In this document: positions 50,005 to 62,633 of the stretch, one piece after another
Position numbering within the stretch: the stretch's first letter is position 1
Layout of the letters: every line of letters begins with the position of its first letter
Source of the DNA: Chiua virens
Lineage: Eukaryota; Basidiomycota; Agaricomycetes; Boletales; Boletaceae
Assembly (NCBI GenBank): GCA_019787685.1
Contig: JAHNUO010000034.1
Coordinates: 1-64,000 of the forward strand
Direction: 5' to 3'
Length of the DNA: 64,000 nt
Made by a program: the position numbers and the translations under genes
The notes under the pieces: model-generated
What the model saw: the letters and a program-made list of their open reading frames with translations, nothing else
What the model was told of the DNA's origin: nothing
Database searches by the model: none

Positions 50005-50454
50005 ACAACTTCACAAGCTTCTGAATGACGGACATTGTCACCATATGGAAACTCAAGTCACCCAGATGTAACGACCAAATCTTCACATTTTGTAATGTAT
50101 CTTATGTACACTTGGCACGATTCTTGACCATGTTTTTGCCGCTCATCTGACCTCGTCACCTTGTCAGCAGTTGTCGCATTTTAATTTTGTCTATGCCCTA
50201 CTGATTCGCTCGACAGTGGTACTGTGTGTCCCCTTTGCTATAACTTATATTATTCCCTACCTGCAATATGGAATTTCCTATGAAACCTTCACATCTCGCC
50301 ATGAGCACGCTAATATGGAAACAAGGTTTCTGCCGGCAAGGCGCGGCACTCACCAAGTATTGCTTAGTGTTGACGAGGATGACTCAGAAGCCATGGTTTT
50401 GGCGCTGACTTGAAGCGCTCTCGTATGCACGAGGAACTGGCAAGTGAAATAGCA
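50005..50454. other. Intergenic, no gene recognised
   Basis: Short frames only. Near 50410, tgaagcgctctcgt matches the flank of the AKR fragment at 38410, so part of it may be duplicated AKR-side DNA. Confidence 0.35.
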
Positions 50455-51030
50455 CTGCCATGACGTGTTTCCCATCTGCAATATCAATGAGCACGAACTG
50501 AATCTATGTCACCTCCACTATCAATTACCTTCACTTTGTCTACTATGTGGCCCTCTAAATTGTCTGCCACGTCAGTATCCTATCTTTGATTACATCGTTT
50601 TCGTCGTCTCTGCTCGGCCTTTTTCCTTCGGCTTTGCTAGAAATTGGCATGAGCATCCACTACTACATCTTCGGTCGCCTCCAATTTGTCCCCTTCTAGT
50701 TCCATCAGTTCCTTGGCCTCTCTGGGCAGACCATCTCGGTTTGATGCTTCGTCCTTTTCTTCGACTTTGCGGGACACGGCAACACTCCTGCACGACATTG
50801 GTTCAACTTGGAGGCGCTGTTTGGATTGGAACTTGTCGATATGGCATCCTCAACCGCCTCGCCTTCCCCGTCTTGGCTGAGATCTTCTTCCTTTTCAGCT
50901 GTCAGTTTCATCCGTTCCATTGTGCCGTGCTCACCCATTTTGAATCCCAGATGTTGGCGTAATTTGGACAACGTTGTCTGTGAGTGACAATATGACAAGA
51001 AGAATGACCGCACGACTGTTGAATATCAAT
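50455..51030 (-). pseudogene. WD40 gene 5' fragment with upstream region
   Basis: Aligns with 45290-45730, the N-terminal acidic region and first blade of the intact WD40 gene plus its upstream flank. Shared text includes catgacgtgtttcccatc, cttcactttgtct and ccttcggctttgcta. Several small indels destroy the frame. Immediately to the right, 51100-51130 (atctgg.ttgggtcgatcatgctgggc-like) resembles the ALG6 3' flank at 46203-46240, so the order WD40 / ALG6 end / AKR is visible here in decayed form. Confidence 0.75.
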
Positions 51031-51249
51031 CCCCACTGTATTGTTATACACATGTCCCCTTGTCACACCACCTCATGACCCACTCATTCGAGACCATATC
51101 TGGATTGGGTCGATCATGCTTGGGCGAGGAAAAGTCAGAGAAAGCAATAATATTTCTTCATTCGCTGAAGTCAGTTTGTTCTACATGGTCAGGTTTCAAG
51201 ATTCAAGAGGCGATCGAGGTACTGTACAAATCTACCTGACATGAAAGAA

Positions 51250-52923
51250 CTAGCCCCAAAGCCATTTTGTATCCCTTGCAGGGTACCTACCCCCCTTAAC
51301 ATCAGCGTTTTCGACGAATTCGTTGATCTCTTGCAGTTCCGTTTCAGTGAGCACAATATCACCACCAGCGGAATTCTCGAGTGTCCGTTTGACATGCCTG
51401 TAAGTGGGAGTGGGGGATACGGATCATGAGATAATGTAATGCGGAAACAATGCAGACGTACGACGATCCAGGAAGGGGTATGACGTGCGTCCCAAGAGAA
51501 CCAACCCAAGCAACACAAAGCTGTGCAGGTGTGATCTTCTTCTTCTTGGCAAATTCGATCAGCGTATCCGCGATGGCAAGGTTGTGCTGAATATTCTGGT
51601 ACCCGCATGGGATGAGGAGAATGAACACCACAGCTAGCTGAGTAAACATGCAAGGTTTACCTCTTCCTCGAAACGAGGCAGCTTGGACTGACGGCGCAGA
51701 TCTCCCTCTGGAAATTGAAGTGTCACCCTTTGGAGAATTTGGAACAGCGCGTCAGGATCGCGTACCAGGGAGGTCCTCGAGCTTCCTGATTTGCCCAGTC
51801 AAGAAACCTCTTCCAATTGGTCTATGCCACCGTCAACAAAAAGCAGAAGCGGTTACAAGGGAGGGAGCCTACGAGTAAGCTGCAACGGCTATTCCGAGCT
51901 CCTTTGCGGTGGCAATAACTAGGAGAATGGCAGCAGATCCAGATCAGATCACTCTACCCGGAAACCAACAGATCAGCAACTGACCCTCGCGCGCCTGTGG
52001 CTCATACGAAAACGGGCTAATCTCAATCTCGACGACACTGATCGGGTGAACCTAGGAAGCGCCTCAGCAGCACGCATAACGACCCAGAAAATTAGACGCA
52101 CCTTGTGACCACGACGGAGGGTCTCTGCGCTGCACTCGGACATACCGATGTGGTCCAACTTTCCTTCGCTCTTGAGTTTTGCGAGTGCAGTGATGGATAC
52201 TTCCACAGGAACGTTGAGGTCGACGCGAGCACATTCGTACAAGTCGAGTCGTTTCGTTCCTCTCAATTTCTCGTTTATCAAGTTGACGCTCCGAGTAAGC
52301 ACCTCGGGACTGTAAGGCCATAAGAACGTTTGTTCAGGACTATTGCAATTGTTCAGTACTCACGAACAGTCTGGGCCTTGGGGCTTCCCAGATTCGAACC
52401 TGACTCCTCCCTGAAGGGGACAAAGAAAGAAGATTGTATCGTCGAAAGTGTAAACGATTGTTCCGACTCACCTTGATGGACAAGAATGTTCTATCTGCGT
52501 ATTCGGGGTACTTTTCAAAGAATCTGGCTATCATGTCCAGATTGGTAGTAGAAAAGTTATGACCATAAAATTCCCCTGTTCAAGGACGACTATGAGAAAG
52601 AAAACAGCCTGAGTGTGCTCGGGCTCACCTCCATTGAGAAACATTTTGGCACCGGCAGGCAACGCGTCGATGCCTGCCTTGATCGCCTCGAAACATTGCT
52701 CGTCGGGAACAGGATCCTCTCGCCATCTATGAGATGGTGGAATTTAGTAGGCGCTCGGAAAACTGGGGGTGCTGCACTCACGTCATGCCCATGAGACCAT
52801 GCTGTCAGAGTCGTAAAGTAGTGAGTTTTCGTGAAGAGGCATGGGGTAACAGAGACTCACAGCGACTTTTCCAACTACGACATTGGAAGCGGTCCCTCCT
52901 AGGTTGGTTGTTGCACGAATCAT
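51250..52923 (-). CDS. Aldo/keto reductase
   Basis: NAD(P)H-dependent carbonyl reductase of the fungal pyridoxal-reductase/YakC-like group. Twelve exons fit in frame: 52923-52861, 52801-52782, 52726-52629, 52575-52472, 52410-52364, 52309-52102, 52051-51985, 51918-51873, 51821-51766, 51707-51661, 51595-51462, 51397-51250, giving 345 aa. Landmarks: start region [23 protein letters not shown] with the catalytic Tyr of the AKR tetrad; FLSIKGG with the Lys; [10 protein letters not shown] where the His (usually near it) is not obvious; [56 protein letters not shown] for cofactor binding. Complete, although many exons are tiny. Fragments of this gene lie at 37980 and 42556. Confidence 0.87.
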
Positions 52924-55689
52924 TGTGTTTCCTGTTTTGGTGGCAAAGCAATCACTGGCATCACGGGGAGGTTTTTATAGTTGGCTGACCACCAGGCAAC
53001 CTCATACTCGTTTCAGTGACGAGTGCCATGTGACGCACGTCCCCGGCAGCATCGCCATCATATCAGCACTATTGGTCATGCCTCACTGCCACTGGTAGGT
53101 CCACAGCACGACGAAAATGGTACGATATGGTAATTGCAGGTGATGGCGACTTACACTGCGAGAATCTTATTTTTAGTTGCTAATCGAACCAGTTCGGTTG
53201 ATAACGAAGTAACCATACCCCAATTTTATGTGTCGTCTATGATCCGAGGTGACGCACGTACTAGCAATGTATTCGGCATGGTCGGAGGATGAGTTACCAG
53301 GCGTTCAAGTGCAGAAACGTGCTACAAGCAATCATGATTTGTCAAAAACAATAAGACAGACCCGATGAGACTCGTGGTGGTGCCTACTGATTGGACTTTA
53401 TCTGAGAGTGTATCCAACCCACGCCCAGACTAAACGACTGTCATCTTCTGAATCGGAGTTCTGACGAGAGCCACGTAAAAATGGCGAGATTATGCGCTGA
53501 TCCTGTGATCGGGCAAATAGCCAGTTACGACGTGCAGCGCGAGTGACCGCCTTTGAAATGCGAGCTTCAGGCACATTTTAAGTACGAACAGCATCAAGGT
53601 CCCCGCAATCATAACAAAAAAGACGAGCCTAGTGCTGCTTACATCCACCCTTTCCCATCAAGCCGAATCAACTTTTGGGGCGCACAGTGGCCAGTGAATT
53701 TGAGGACCATGTGGCCCTCTATCAATACTTCCATAGTGCACTTTTAAATCTGCTCCTTAACTAGCCGTCAGCAGCATTCATGACAAGAAAACCATAGTTG
53801 CTTGCCTGTGCGATTCATGATTCAAGTTTACAATGGGAGCGTACGGTCCAAGTGACATGTCGGTCAGTCAGACCCGCCAGCGGAAGGAACGATGTCGACA
53901 TAAAACTGAGATGAGGGACGAGCAGCCCTGAAATACCATTCGAAAAGTTTGCATTAGCTAACTTGAATAAATGCAACTTATGGATTGTGTCAGAGCTTGG
54001 AAGCAGACACTACGAACGTCTTGATTCTTGCTCGGAGTCGCGACCCAGTGCAGACGATGATCTACCCCAATACCATTGAGGGACGTCCAGAAATCTTGGA
54101 GCCGAATTGACAATAGATTGTAGAGACGGCAGGACGCAATGTCTTCCGAATCCGAAGGACAAGCGAGAGGCACTGGCTTCCCGCGCTTTTACTTCCACCA
54201 CGTCGCTCATCCTCGCCCGCAGCGTGTTCGTTCTACTGACATTCCAATTGCCACCTATCCCAAGTTTGACAATGTCCCTCCCTGAAATCCCGTTCAAAGA
54301 CTTTCCAGCCCCTTCCTCGCATCAAAATTATGTTGACTGGACTTCAACTGTCGCCCGTTTCCACTTTCCCTCACACTGCTCGTGCGCGCCCCGTTTGTCT
54401 CGCACAAATACCTCGTTGAGAGTCATTGTCATGCACGATGTGTTCCCTTCCGTATTGCATTCGCTCCATTGATCCCTTTCACTGGTAGCGACTACTGTCA
54501 GCGTCTGACACGCTGTCTTGAGACACTGATCCTCTTCCTCGCTTATCCTCTTCCTCGCTTATCTCATGTGTAGGTGTTGCCTTTTCATGACCTGGGTGAA
54601 CATCCCATTCTCCCCGACACCATTGCCCAGCCCGTACATGTTGTGCTAGAAGCGAGCAGACATGGAATACGTCCATTGAACATACCAAAACTCGTCTGAG
54701 CGAGAAGGAAGAAGGAGGTGCCTGTGTGGCTTTTTAGTGACGGTTGGACGAATGTTGTACTTCCTATCATATTATTTCGTGATGGGCAATGCTGATCTAG
54801 GGTGTGTTTTGTATCTAGGAATCGTTACCAAGCCGACGTGTTAGAGTGTGTCTTCTGTATGCGACAGGCTATTGGATACGAGAACTCGTCGTCGAGGAGA
54901 TAAACAATCGACCTACTTGCAATCAACGCTCGTCTCCCATACGCTGTCAATGTGACGATGTAATTGGTGACGAGAGCATGGAAAGTGGTTGGAAATTTAC
55001 GAAGCATTTGTGAGTTTTCGATAAATGCAGCAACACATGTAGGGTAATCAGATGATCAGGTCGACCCAATCGAAGCAATCTTGTAGCAGGACCGCCAAAG
55101 CAAAACCAAGTAGGCCTGCGACCGGAAGTACAGAGTCGCACCTTGTTAATCATGTGACCTTGGTAGACCTGGCGCCTGCCAGGGCGCTTTACAGTTCCCA
55201 TCCCCAGGCCAAGGCTGTGTAATGCTCTCAGCCCTGGGCCGGGTCTGCGCTAGCTCCGTGCCCGCCACGACCACAATCTGCGTTCATATCCCATGATGGC
55301 ATATTCATGTAGACGGCTCTGAGATACCTACTCCCAATTCGACAGACAACCCCCAAGCTGGCAAAGGTACAAGTCGTTCTTTTGTCAATGTTGGTTTTCC
55401 TGGACCTCAAATGGCTCCCGGAAAATGCACAGATAGATGAATGGCGAACAGAACCACTACCCTGAGATTTACCATAGAGATCATCAACGATCACATGGTT
55501 GCTATCGATATGAATTAGTGTTCAGGCACCATGATTCTGTGGGGAATATGGTGCCGATAGCTAGCGACGAGACGTGAGTGTACTTATACAGGACCGGTGC
55601 GACTCGACTGCTTATGTTCTGTTCGGGCCCTTGTTAACACCATTCATCCCGCCTCTCTCAGTCGCTCATCCACGTCGACTTTGCTTCGT
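52924..55689. other. Long stretch without recognised genes
   Basis: About 2.8 kb with many short frames. A small ATG frame at 54272-54472 (starting MSLPEIPFKDFPAP) and a Pro/Leu-rich stretch at 54575-54700 look faintly protein-like but match no family I know, and no splice model joins them convincingly. Could be decayed gene pieces. Confidence 0.35.
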
Positions 55690-57600
55690 CTCAAGCATGG
55701 AACTATCCATCCACTTGTCGAAGCCATCGGAGAATGGGCAGATATCCAAGACACCAACTATTCAGCGAGACGTTGTCAATGGGCTCGGATTTGCAGTCCA
55801 AACTATTGAGAGTAATAGATTCGGTCCCTATTGTCGGAGCCAAGATCGTGCTCATGGGACTTTCAACAGCACTCTCCCTCTTGCAGGTCCGTTTCGGTTT
55901 TATTCCTCGTGACTTCTGGCCCAGCGATTGATCATTGTCACAGAACAGCTTAAAAAACGAGGATGGTTTGAAGAGTCTCAGCCAGGAATGCTGGGCGATC
56001 TGCTCGACGTCAACTCAGAGTGCAAAAGGAGTTTCAATGGATAAAATGAATCAAGTACTCGAGGAAGCATTCGCTGTCAATGCGTATGTTCCATATTTCA
56101 TACTGATATCGTTTGATTCTAATTCACATGGATCAAATCAGGTCAATTGATGATTTTCTTATACGAGCAAAACAGGCGCTACAGCATGGCCGTGTTCGCA
56201 AATTCCTCAGTGCGAATCTCTACATAACACAGATAAACGAGTGGTCGAACGATTTCGGCATGCCATTTCGGTTCCTCAGCGTACATCCATAATTTCTGTT
56301 ACGTGTCGCAGATGGCTGTAGCTCACTTTGTCGACAGACAAAATTTAACATTATTGGCGCCACTAAGTCTTGAGCAACCTTGTGGTTATATGGAGCGGAT
56401 GGAGGTTCCAAAGTGAGATGCTATTCTCCTGGCTGTTCCTTGACTAAAGATATATTATAGCCTGATCCCTAAGCCACCGCCATCATCTTCTGTCGTGAGG
56501 CTGTTTTCGGAGGTCAAGGATGCCCTTCTGCGAGACAGAGATGTTGTTATGGTGGAATCGGCAAGAGTTCCATAGCGAAAGTGCTCATCCATGACGAAGA
56601 CATCAAGACATGTTACGACTCGGACAGACGATTCTTTGTCACATTCGACGAGATGGATCCTAGGACAATAACGTTGGGTTCTTGCATTGGTGTTCTCGGT
56701 CTCCCCTTGGTTGGCACTGGAAGGCGTTGGGAAGTGATATCAAAACTTGCCCCATCCCCTGTATTGGATGAAGACACGGCGACGCAAATTGCTTCTTTCG
56801 TATCCGAGATCGCGACTACGGAGTCATCGTCGTCCTGACGTCTCGAACAATCAACAACGCCGCTGGTGTTCGCTGGAAGGCTCGGGTGGTCGTCCAACCG
56901 CTCAAACGTGAACCGGCAAGGCTATATGTTGTTGAGCGCCGTCGAGTTCCACCCGTTATCCATCTATAACCTTGTCCATACGGCGGAGGAGAATCAATGG
57001 ACGAGGCAGACACTTCTAGACCAGTGGGACGCGCAACAGAGGGGTTACCATAGATAGGAAGCCGGAAGGAGAAACTCGGATTTACCCTTGCGTTATCTTT
57101 GGACTTGCCATCGATCAACTTGAAGGCTCTCGGTGATCATGCCCTTCGTGTCCTGTGGACGATTGCGTTTTTTCCTTAAGGGATAAATGAGAACCACATC
57201 GAGAGCCTTTTCCCTCCATCCATGGGATCTTACGCCTCCTCGATGCCCAACACAGGCTGTCGTTGATTTGTCGTTCTGGCTCGTTCATTATTACCCTCGC
57301 ACCTGTCCGTTTATATCTCCTCCACGCGTATCCCTCTGCAGGTCTCGAACTGCTCAGGGACGTCCGGGAGATGTACTACAAGATACTCGAAGAGTTATCC
57401 CCGGAAGTGGTGTCGCACGCAGAGCTTCTCATTTCCGATCATCTCAATGTTGAACATCTCATAGGATTTAACTTTGCGCACTCACTGGATGGTGGGCCTG
57501 CCATTTTAGCCTGTCCGAACTTTCTTTACAGCCTTCAAGTTGGGTCGCGAGCCAGACGACCCCTTCGCATGGCGGTACTGCCTCTTGCATGGCTATGAGA
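55690..57600 (+). pseudogene. STAND/NLR-type NTPase, frameshifted
   Basis: An Agaricomycete P-loop NTPase of the NB-ARC/NACHT-like class in pieces. N-terminal helical region (LLRVIDSVPIVGAKIVLMG; then, across plausible introns, ECWAICSTSTQS and IDDFLIRAKQAL) stays in frame to about 56548. At about 56548-56553 the frame slips by one, exactly at the Walker A loop (GGIGKSSIAK in the next frame). Beyond it RFFVTFDEMD, then IVVLTSRT, EFHPLSI..L..TA..N and LPLRYL-like and winged-helix text (ALRVLWTIAFFPKGINENHIESLFPP, NVEHLIGF) occur in changing frames. Such proteins sense cell damage or nonself in fungi; this copy cannot make a full protein. No C-terminal repeat domain was found. Confidence 0.75.
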
Positions 57601-58134
57601 ATTCACGTAGTCTTGCCTTTGCCCTGAAGGAGAATTCTCGTTGTATTGTATAAACCTAACGTTACGCTTGTCATTGGATGGTCGCGATACTACGATAGCT
57701 AATATCCCGATAGTGCTAGTGAACATCAACCTGACGTCACGTTACTTTTAGTAGGAAGCGACAGGCATAGCCTCGGCGAAAACAAACACGTGTGCTTCCC
57801 GTATACTAACGATCCCAAGTCCCGCGAGGGTACCAGCCGGCGACGATAGTGTCGAGACTACAAAATTCAAATCAAGTTTACTAGTACTTACTCCGAGATG
57901 GCTATGTTGAGACGGTTCAGCTCAGCAACTTGAAACAGGGTCAATTCGTTATCAATTTTAACAAGCTACGTCGAAGACATCCAATAATAGTAAGTCGATA
58001 CGAGGGTCACCATGGTGTAGAGCGCAGATTCTCAGGCTCGTCGTCTCCTGACCCCCTTGCTGACGTCTTTTTCTCAGGCAGAACACCGACAGTCACGGTC
58101 GAGCCTGAGGCTGAGGGCACAGTCCGAATCTGTC
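57601..58134. other. Intergenic, upstream of GST array
   Basis: No gene recognised between the NTPase pseudogene and the first GST. Confidence 0.4.
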
Positions 58135-58141
58135 TATATAT
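58135..58141 (+). promoter_or_regulatory. TATA-like box of GST 1
   Basis: TATATAT 80 bp upstream of the ATG at 58221; the other two array members also have a TATA-like box upstream of their ATG (about 74 and 47 bp). Confidence 0.5.
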
Positions 58142-58220
58142 GCATGACGTGTGAACATATAAGAAGGCCCTGGGCTATCGCTGTTGTGGTTGCTTACCCT
58201 CTCTACTCTCCCGTTGTGGA

Positions 58221-59131
58221 ATGGCACCTATCGGTACACTGTGGGGTCGTCCTGGCCAGCGTCAGACCAAAGTCGTACGTCAAGCTTTCAAGATTCACTC
58301 GACGTGCCTTCATATCAATGCTAACCGGGTGTGCCTGTCAGATTCTTAGTGTTGCAGCCATCAATGGCTTCGAACTCGCACAACCTGACTTCTCTTTCTA
58401 CATCAAACCCGCGGAATTTACGGCCAAGTTCTCGTATGGGAAAATCCCCACCTTCGAGGGCACGGACGGGTTTAATCTATCTGAAGGTGCTGCGATCGCC
58501 CGTTATTGTGAGTAGCGCGCGCGCTGGGATTGTTCAGTCGACCGTTGTATAGCACGTACTCATCCCGGAAAGTGAGCAGTATCGGGACCGTTAATTTGTT
58601 GGGCTCCAATGCGAAGGAGGTGGCACTGGTGGATCAATGGACGCGTTTTTCCGAGCAAGAGATCGGAATTCCGACGGGGAATATCATGGGGATGATCTAC
58701 GAGTATCTCGCACCGTTCAATCTAGAGGTAGGTTCCCGCATTGCTCGATGTTGAATTGGGTATCTGATCACTGTATGATCATACAGGATGTGAATGGAAA
58801 CACTGATATGATCACTCGCGCGCTTAACTATCTCGAGTCGCATCTTGCAACACGTCCTTCCGGTTACGTCGCCTTGGACACTCTGAGCCTTGCTGACCTC
58901 GTTCTGGCTGGTGTGATTTACAGCACCACGAGTGATGCCGGTGCCCTCGGAGCTGCTGAACGCGCCAAGTACCCTCACGTTTTTGCTCACTATACAAGAG
59001 TGACTTCGGATGAGAGGGTGAAACGATATTGGGGAACAGAGCAATTCGTGGACGTTCGCATCACTGAACCTAAACCGCATGAAGTTATCTCGAGAATGTA
59101 TGACGGCGAGTCTCGGAAAAACATCGATTGA
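58221..59131 (+). CDS. Glutathione S-transferase, EF1B-gamma-like, array member 1
   Basis: Four exons: 58221-58274, 58342-58507, 58573-58727, 58787-59131 (239 aa). N-terminal thioredoxin-like half: GTLWGRPGQRQTK, ILSVAAINGFELAQP, then the conserved FSYGKIPTFEGTDGFNLSEGAAIARY, where KIP is the cis-Pro turn and EG..AIARY contains the Glu-Ser/Gly pair that binds the gamma-glutamyl of glutathione. C-terminal helical half: LVDQWTRFSEQEI, YLESHLATRPSGYVALDTLSLADLVLAGVI (N-capping box and hydrophobic staple region), FAHYTRV. Resembles the GST domain of elongation factor 1B-gamma but lacks its C-terminal domain, so a stand-alone GST. Cytosolic detoxification or redox role inferred. Source of the fragment at 42781. 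Confidence 0.87.
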
Positions 59132-60169
59132 TATTATCATATGGTCAGTTCTACGCTGTTGGTAGTGAATTTTGGGAGACTGCGACGAGTGGATTCGATG
59201 ATTTTGTGTACAATTTACTTATCTTCGCTGAGATTCCCTTGGCTTACCATGTACTTGTAACATTATATTAAGTAGTAACTCAGCCCGATTGGCTGCTTCT
59301 CGTTCAAGACACTTGAATGCAAGTCGGACTGAAGCGTCATCGATCATCGATCATCGTCAAGTTCCCAACCCAGTAAATTGGCAACTCGAATTATGAGGGT
59401 GCACTGCAGTACTGGGAGATGCAAAGTCAACATGCAAGTCCCCAGATAACTGCAATGGTTAGACCGTCTGATGCTTAACCGCTACACCAAAAGGCGATTA
59501 TATTGAGTGATTACCACGCTGACAGTATACATATACTGATTATCCAGAATTTACAATAACGCACTGAAGACCACAGTGGTGTCTCAAGGTTGCTGGTGAA
59601 TGCCTGAAGTCCTGGGGATCTCACGTTATCAAATACACGCTGCTTGGCGACTCTCCCAGGTTCTTCAGCCCTACTTCTACAATGAAATCATGAAAGTCAT
59701 CTTACTTTCGCGGACGTTACCGTACGTGGCGACAAATGCTGATATACAGAGATCTTTATGTAGGTGACTGATGACTGCAAGAACCACTCTTGGAGTTGAA
59801 ACGTGTAGAGTCTGTGGACTTTGAAATCAAAATTCCTTGCGGGTCTGTTATTCAACGATGGTATGTTGTTGCCGAGACGTGAGACGTTTGCCAGCACTCA
59901 CAGTTTGACAAACCCCCCCAGCTCTGAGGACCATACGGAATCCGGATGAACCTGAATGATCGATTCAGTCCCTGTCATGGTCTCGCGAGAAGCTTACGAC
60001 AAAGATCAATCAATCAGTGAACATATCAGTGCACCGATCATTGACAGAGGACTAACTTCGTGTTGCGGAACGTGATACAAGTGCTATAGATTGCCGATCA
60101 TGGGAAACCAATCTCCTTATCCGCCGCCCCTTCTTATCACCATTGAGGCTCCTAGGCGATGCTTGAGCA
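59132..60169. other. Intergenic between GST 1 and GST 2
   Basis: No exon recognised. At about 59455-59500 a tRNA-like piece (A-box-like tggtgtagcgg on the minus strand) was examined and not accepted as a tRNA. Confidence 0.4.
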
Positions 60170-60177
60170 TATAAATA
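60170..60177 (+). promoter_or_regulatory. TATA box of GST 2
   Basis: TATAAATA 74 bp upstream of the ATG at 60244; best TATA match of the three array members. Confidence 0.6.
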
Positions 60178-60243
60178 GAGTACACGGGCCATGATGTTTC
60201 ATTCTTTCAGCCGCTTCCATTACTTCGCTATCCGTGTTGTAAA

Positions 60244-61121
60244 ATGTCTTCAGTCGGTACACTCTGGGGTCGTCCTGGTCAACGTCAGTCCAAAGTCGTA
60301 CGTTGCGATTTGTTCCATGAATCCTCAGATCGATACTAATGCGGGACTGTATGACAGATCCTCAGTGTTGCAGCCATCAATGGCTTCGAGCTTGCACAAC
60401 CTGAGTGGTCGTTCCACAACAAACCTGTTGAATTTACGGCCAAGTTTCCATACGGAAAGATCCCCACATTCGAGGGCACAGATGGATTGAATCTATCTGA
60501 AGGTACCGCGATCGCCCGTTATTGTGAGTGACGTGCTCCCATTTGTTCGGTCAACCGTTACCATGTGCTTATCTATCCTGCTTAAGTGAGTAGCATCGGG
60601 ACTGTTAGCCTGTTGGGCTCCAATGTGCAGGAAGTGGCACTTGTCGATCAATGGATGCGTTTCGCTGAACAAGAGATCGGAACTCCAGTGGGGAACATTA
60701 TGGGAATGATCTACGGATACCTCGCGCCTTTTAATCTCGAGGTAAGTCCTTTTACCATCAGTAGTTTTAACATACTTGCCTGACAGCCATGTGCTCGAAG
60801 AATGTGAACAGAGAAACTGAGCGCATTATTCGTTCCCTCACCTACTTGGAGTCACATCTCTCGGCACGGCCTTCCGGTTATGTCGCCTTGGATACTCTCA
60901 CGCTTGCAGACTTTGTTCTGGCTGGTGTGATTTTTGTCGCCGCAAGTGCTTGCCTCGGAGCTGCTGAACGCACCAAGTTTCCCCACGTTTTCGCTCACTA
61001 TGCAAAGGTTGCTTCAAATGAGAAGGTGAAGCAATACTGGGGAACGAGGCAATTCGTGGATGTTAGTATCACTGAGCCTAAGCAGATAGACGATCTCGTC
61101 AGGATCTACGACGAAAAGTAA
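60244..61121 (+). CDS. Glutathione S-transferase, EF1B-gamma-like, array member 2
   Basis: Four exons: 60244-60297, 60358-60523, 60587-60741, 60801-61121 (231 aa). Exon lengths of 54, 166 and 155 nt are the same as in members 1 and 3. Key text: VGTLWGRPGQRQSK, INGFELAQPEWSFHN, FPYGKIPTFEGTDGLNLSEGTAIARY, VDQWMRFAEQEIG, SHLSARPSGYVALDTLTLADFVLAGVIF, YWGTRQFVDV. All GST-fold landmarks intact. C-terminus is shorter than in member 1 and ends IYDEK. Confidence 0.87.
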
Positions 61122-62586
61122 CGGTGTAATGTCAGCAAGTGTGGTTGTAATATGTGAAACGTCCACCATTCTTGACCAGGCTATGGATCGACAGGGAACG
61201 CTCGTACTTCCCAAGGAGCGTGCTTCAAGTTGCAAAATTATGCTAATCAATCGTGATGGAAAAGACATTCGGAAGAAGCTACCCACCTCGTGCTCCCAGT
61301 CTACGGAAGATCACCATTTCATCAGTACGATATACGATAACATAATTCCTATTTCTTCATTTGCTCCATGGCTTCTCGTTTTGCTTTTCTGGCATCAAAA
61401 ACTTCACGATGCGGATCACTAAAGACAGGGAGGCTTTCCGTCTCCATCGACGGGTCGAAGTATTCCCAGTGCCGAAGTAGATTATTAGGAAGAGAAGGTA
61501 AGCACCGCCAGAAGCGAAAGAGAGCTTACTACCATTTCAGAGGCTCTTCAACTCTCTCAAATTCCCTGCAGGTAGGCAAGCACCTGTGTCTTGTGGCCAA
61601 TTATTCAGTTTCAATGAAGTCCTCTCGATATCGCCTATTAGTATTACTGGACTGGACGAATGACAACGAACGACGTCGATGACAACTTCTGACCTTGCGT
61701 CACTTTGTTCCGCATTGCAGGATACGCACGGACCAGGTGATGATGGACTTGACGGATCAAGTAAATTGTTTTGAGAATAAGGAAACTGACTCGGACCTCT
61801 TTTATGTAACCTCCCCGCTTTGAACTGCGACTCTTCTCCAGCTTGTGACTCCAATTCAATTTCAAATGACCAACTCGGTGTTTGCTACTGTTTTGGGTCC
61901 GTTCGGCTCCCACAATATGACGGCCACTCCGAGTCATGATCAAGATTCAAGAAGTGATCCTGTATTGGCGAAAGGTCAGAGAACGCCATTTATGGGTCGA
62001 AGTTGAGACGAACAATGGCGCAGAGCAAGGTATATACCGGTTCTAACTCGTTCCGGCTGTTTTCAACAACACTATAATTGTAGGCACTTCTCCCAAACTT
62101 GATTATTCGTTGATTTCTGGGATTGGAGTATACCTACAAACTACTATTATTGTGTGCTGTCCATCTTACAGACCTCACCGAAGTGCGGAAGGTCAAGCTA
62201 CGACGGGAAGATTTGGCACACGCGTCGTAACCCTGATGCATCTCTCATTTTGAAATTCCAGGACATTATTCAGCTCTGCGATGAGGCCGCGAGTTGAGTA
62301 TCTCTATCACCGCGTCACCCTCATTCCAATTTAATTGCATCAATTTGTATGACTCCCAGAGCACGTTAAGAAAGCCCGATGCGCTTAAGGAGGCTTTGTG
62401 GTGAAACTTTGGAATGGTCATGAGGTCGAGTGACTCAGCAAATACGACACGAAGCAGGTAAGATCCCAGTCTTGTTACGGAATATAACGCATGTGTTGCA
62501 GATCACCGATTTCCTTCGTTGCCCGCTTGCCTTGCTGACTTTTACGACTTTTCTCATGTGAGGATATTCGGCACGGTGAACCTACA
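61122..62586. other. Intergenic between GST 2 and GST 3
   Basis: Contains the minus-strand protein-end remnant listed at 61349-61500; otherwise no exon recognised. Confidence 0.4.
61349..61500 (-). pseudogene. Possible orphan C-terminal exon
   Basis: Minus-strand frame closing at a TAG (61349-61351) reads NNLLRHWEYFDPSMETESL, then PVFSDPHREVFDARKAKREA and an MEQMKK end. This is amphipathic, low in rare residues and quite unlike chance translation. Upstream no continuing exon with good splice sites was found, apart from a vaguely protein-like frame at 61537-61854. It is either the 3' exon of an unrecognised gene or the remnant of one. Family not recognised. Confidence 0.3.
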
Positions 62587-62593
62587 TATAAAG
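62587..62593 (+). promoter_or_regulatory. TATA-like box of GST 3
   Basis: TATAAAG 47 bp upstream of the ATG at 62634, followed by a pyrimidine-rich leader. Confidence 0.55.
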
Positions 62594-62633
62594 AGTCGTT
62601 TTATTTCCGTACCTTCTCTATCCTCGTTTCCAA

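Noticed and set aside
59440..59510. Possible tRNA on the minus strand (tggtgtagcggttaagc looks like an A box)
   Set aside because: The D-arm can be drawn, but there is no B box, no acceptor stem partner and no sensible anticodon arm.
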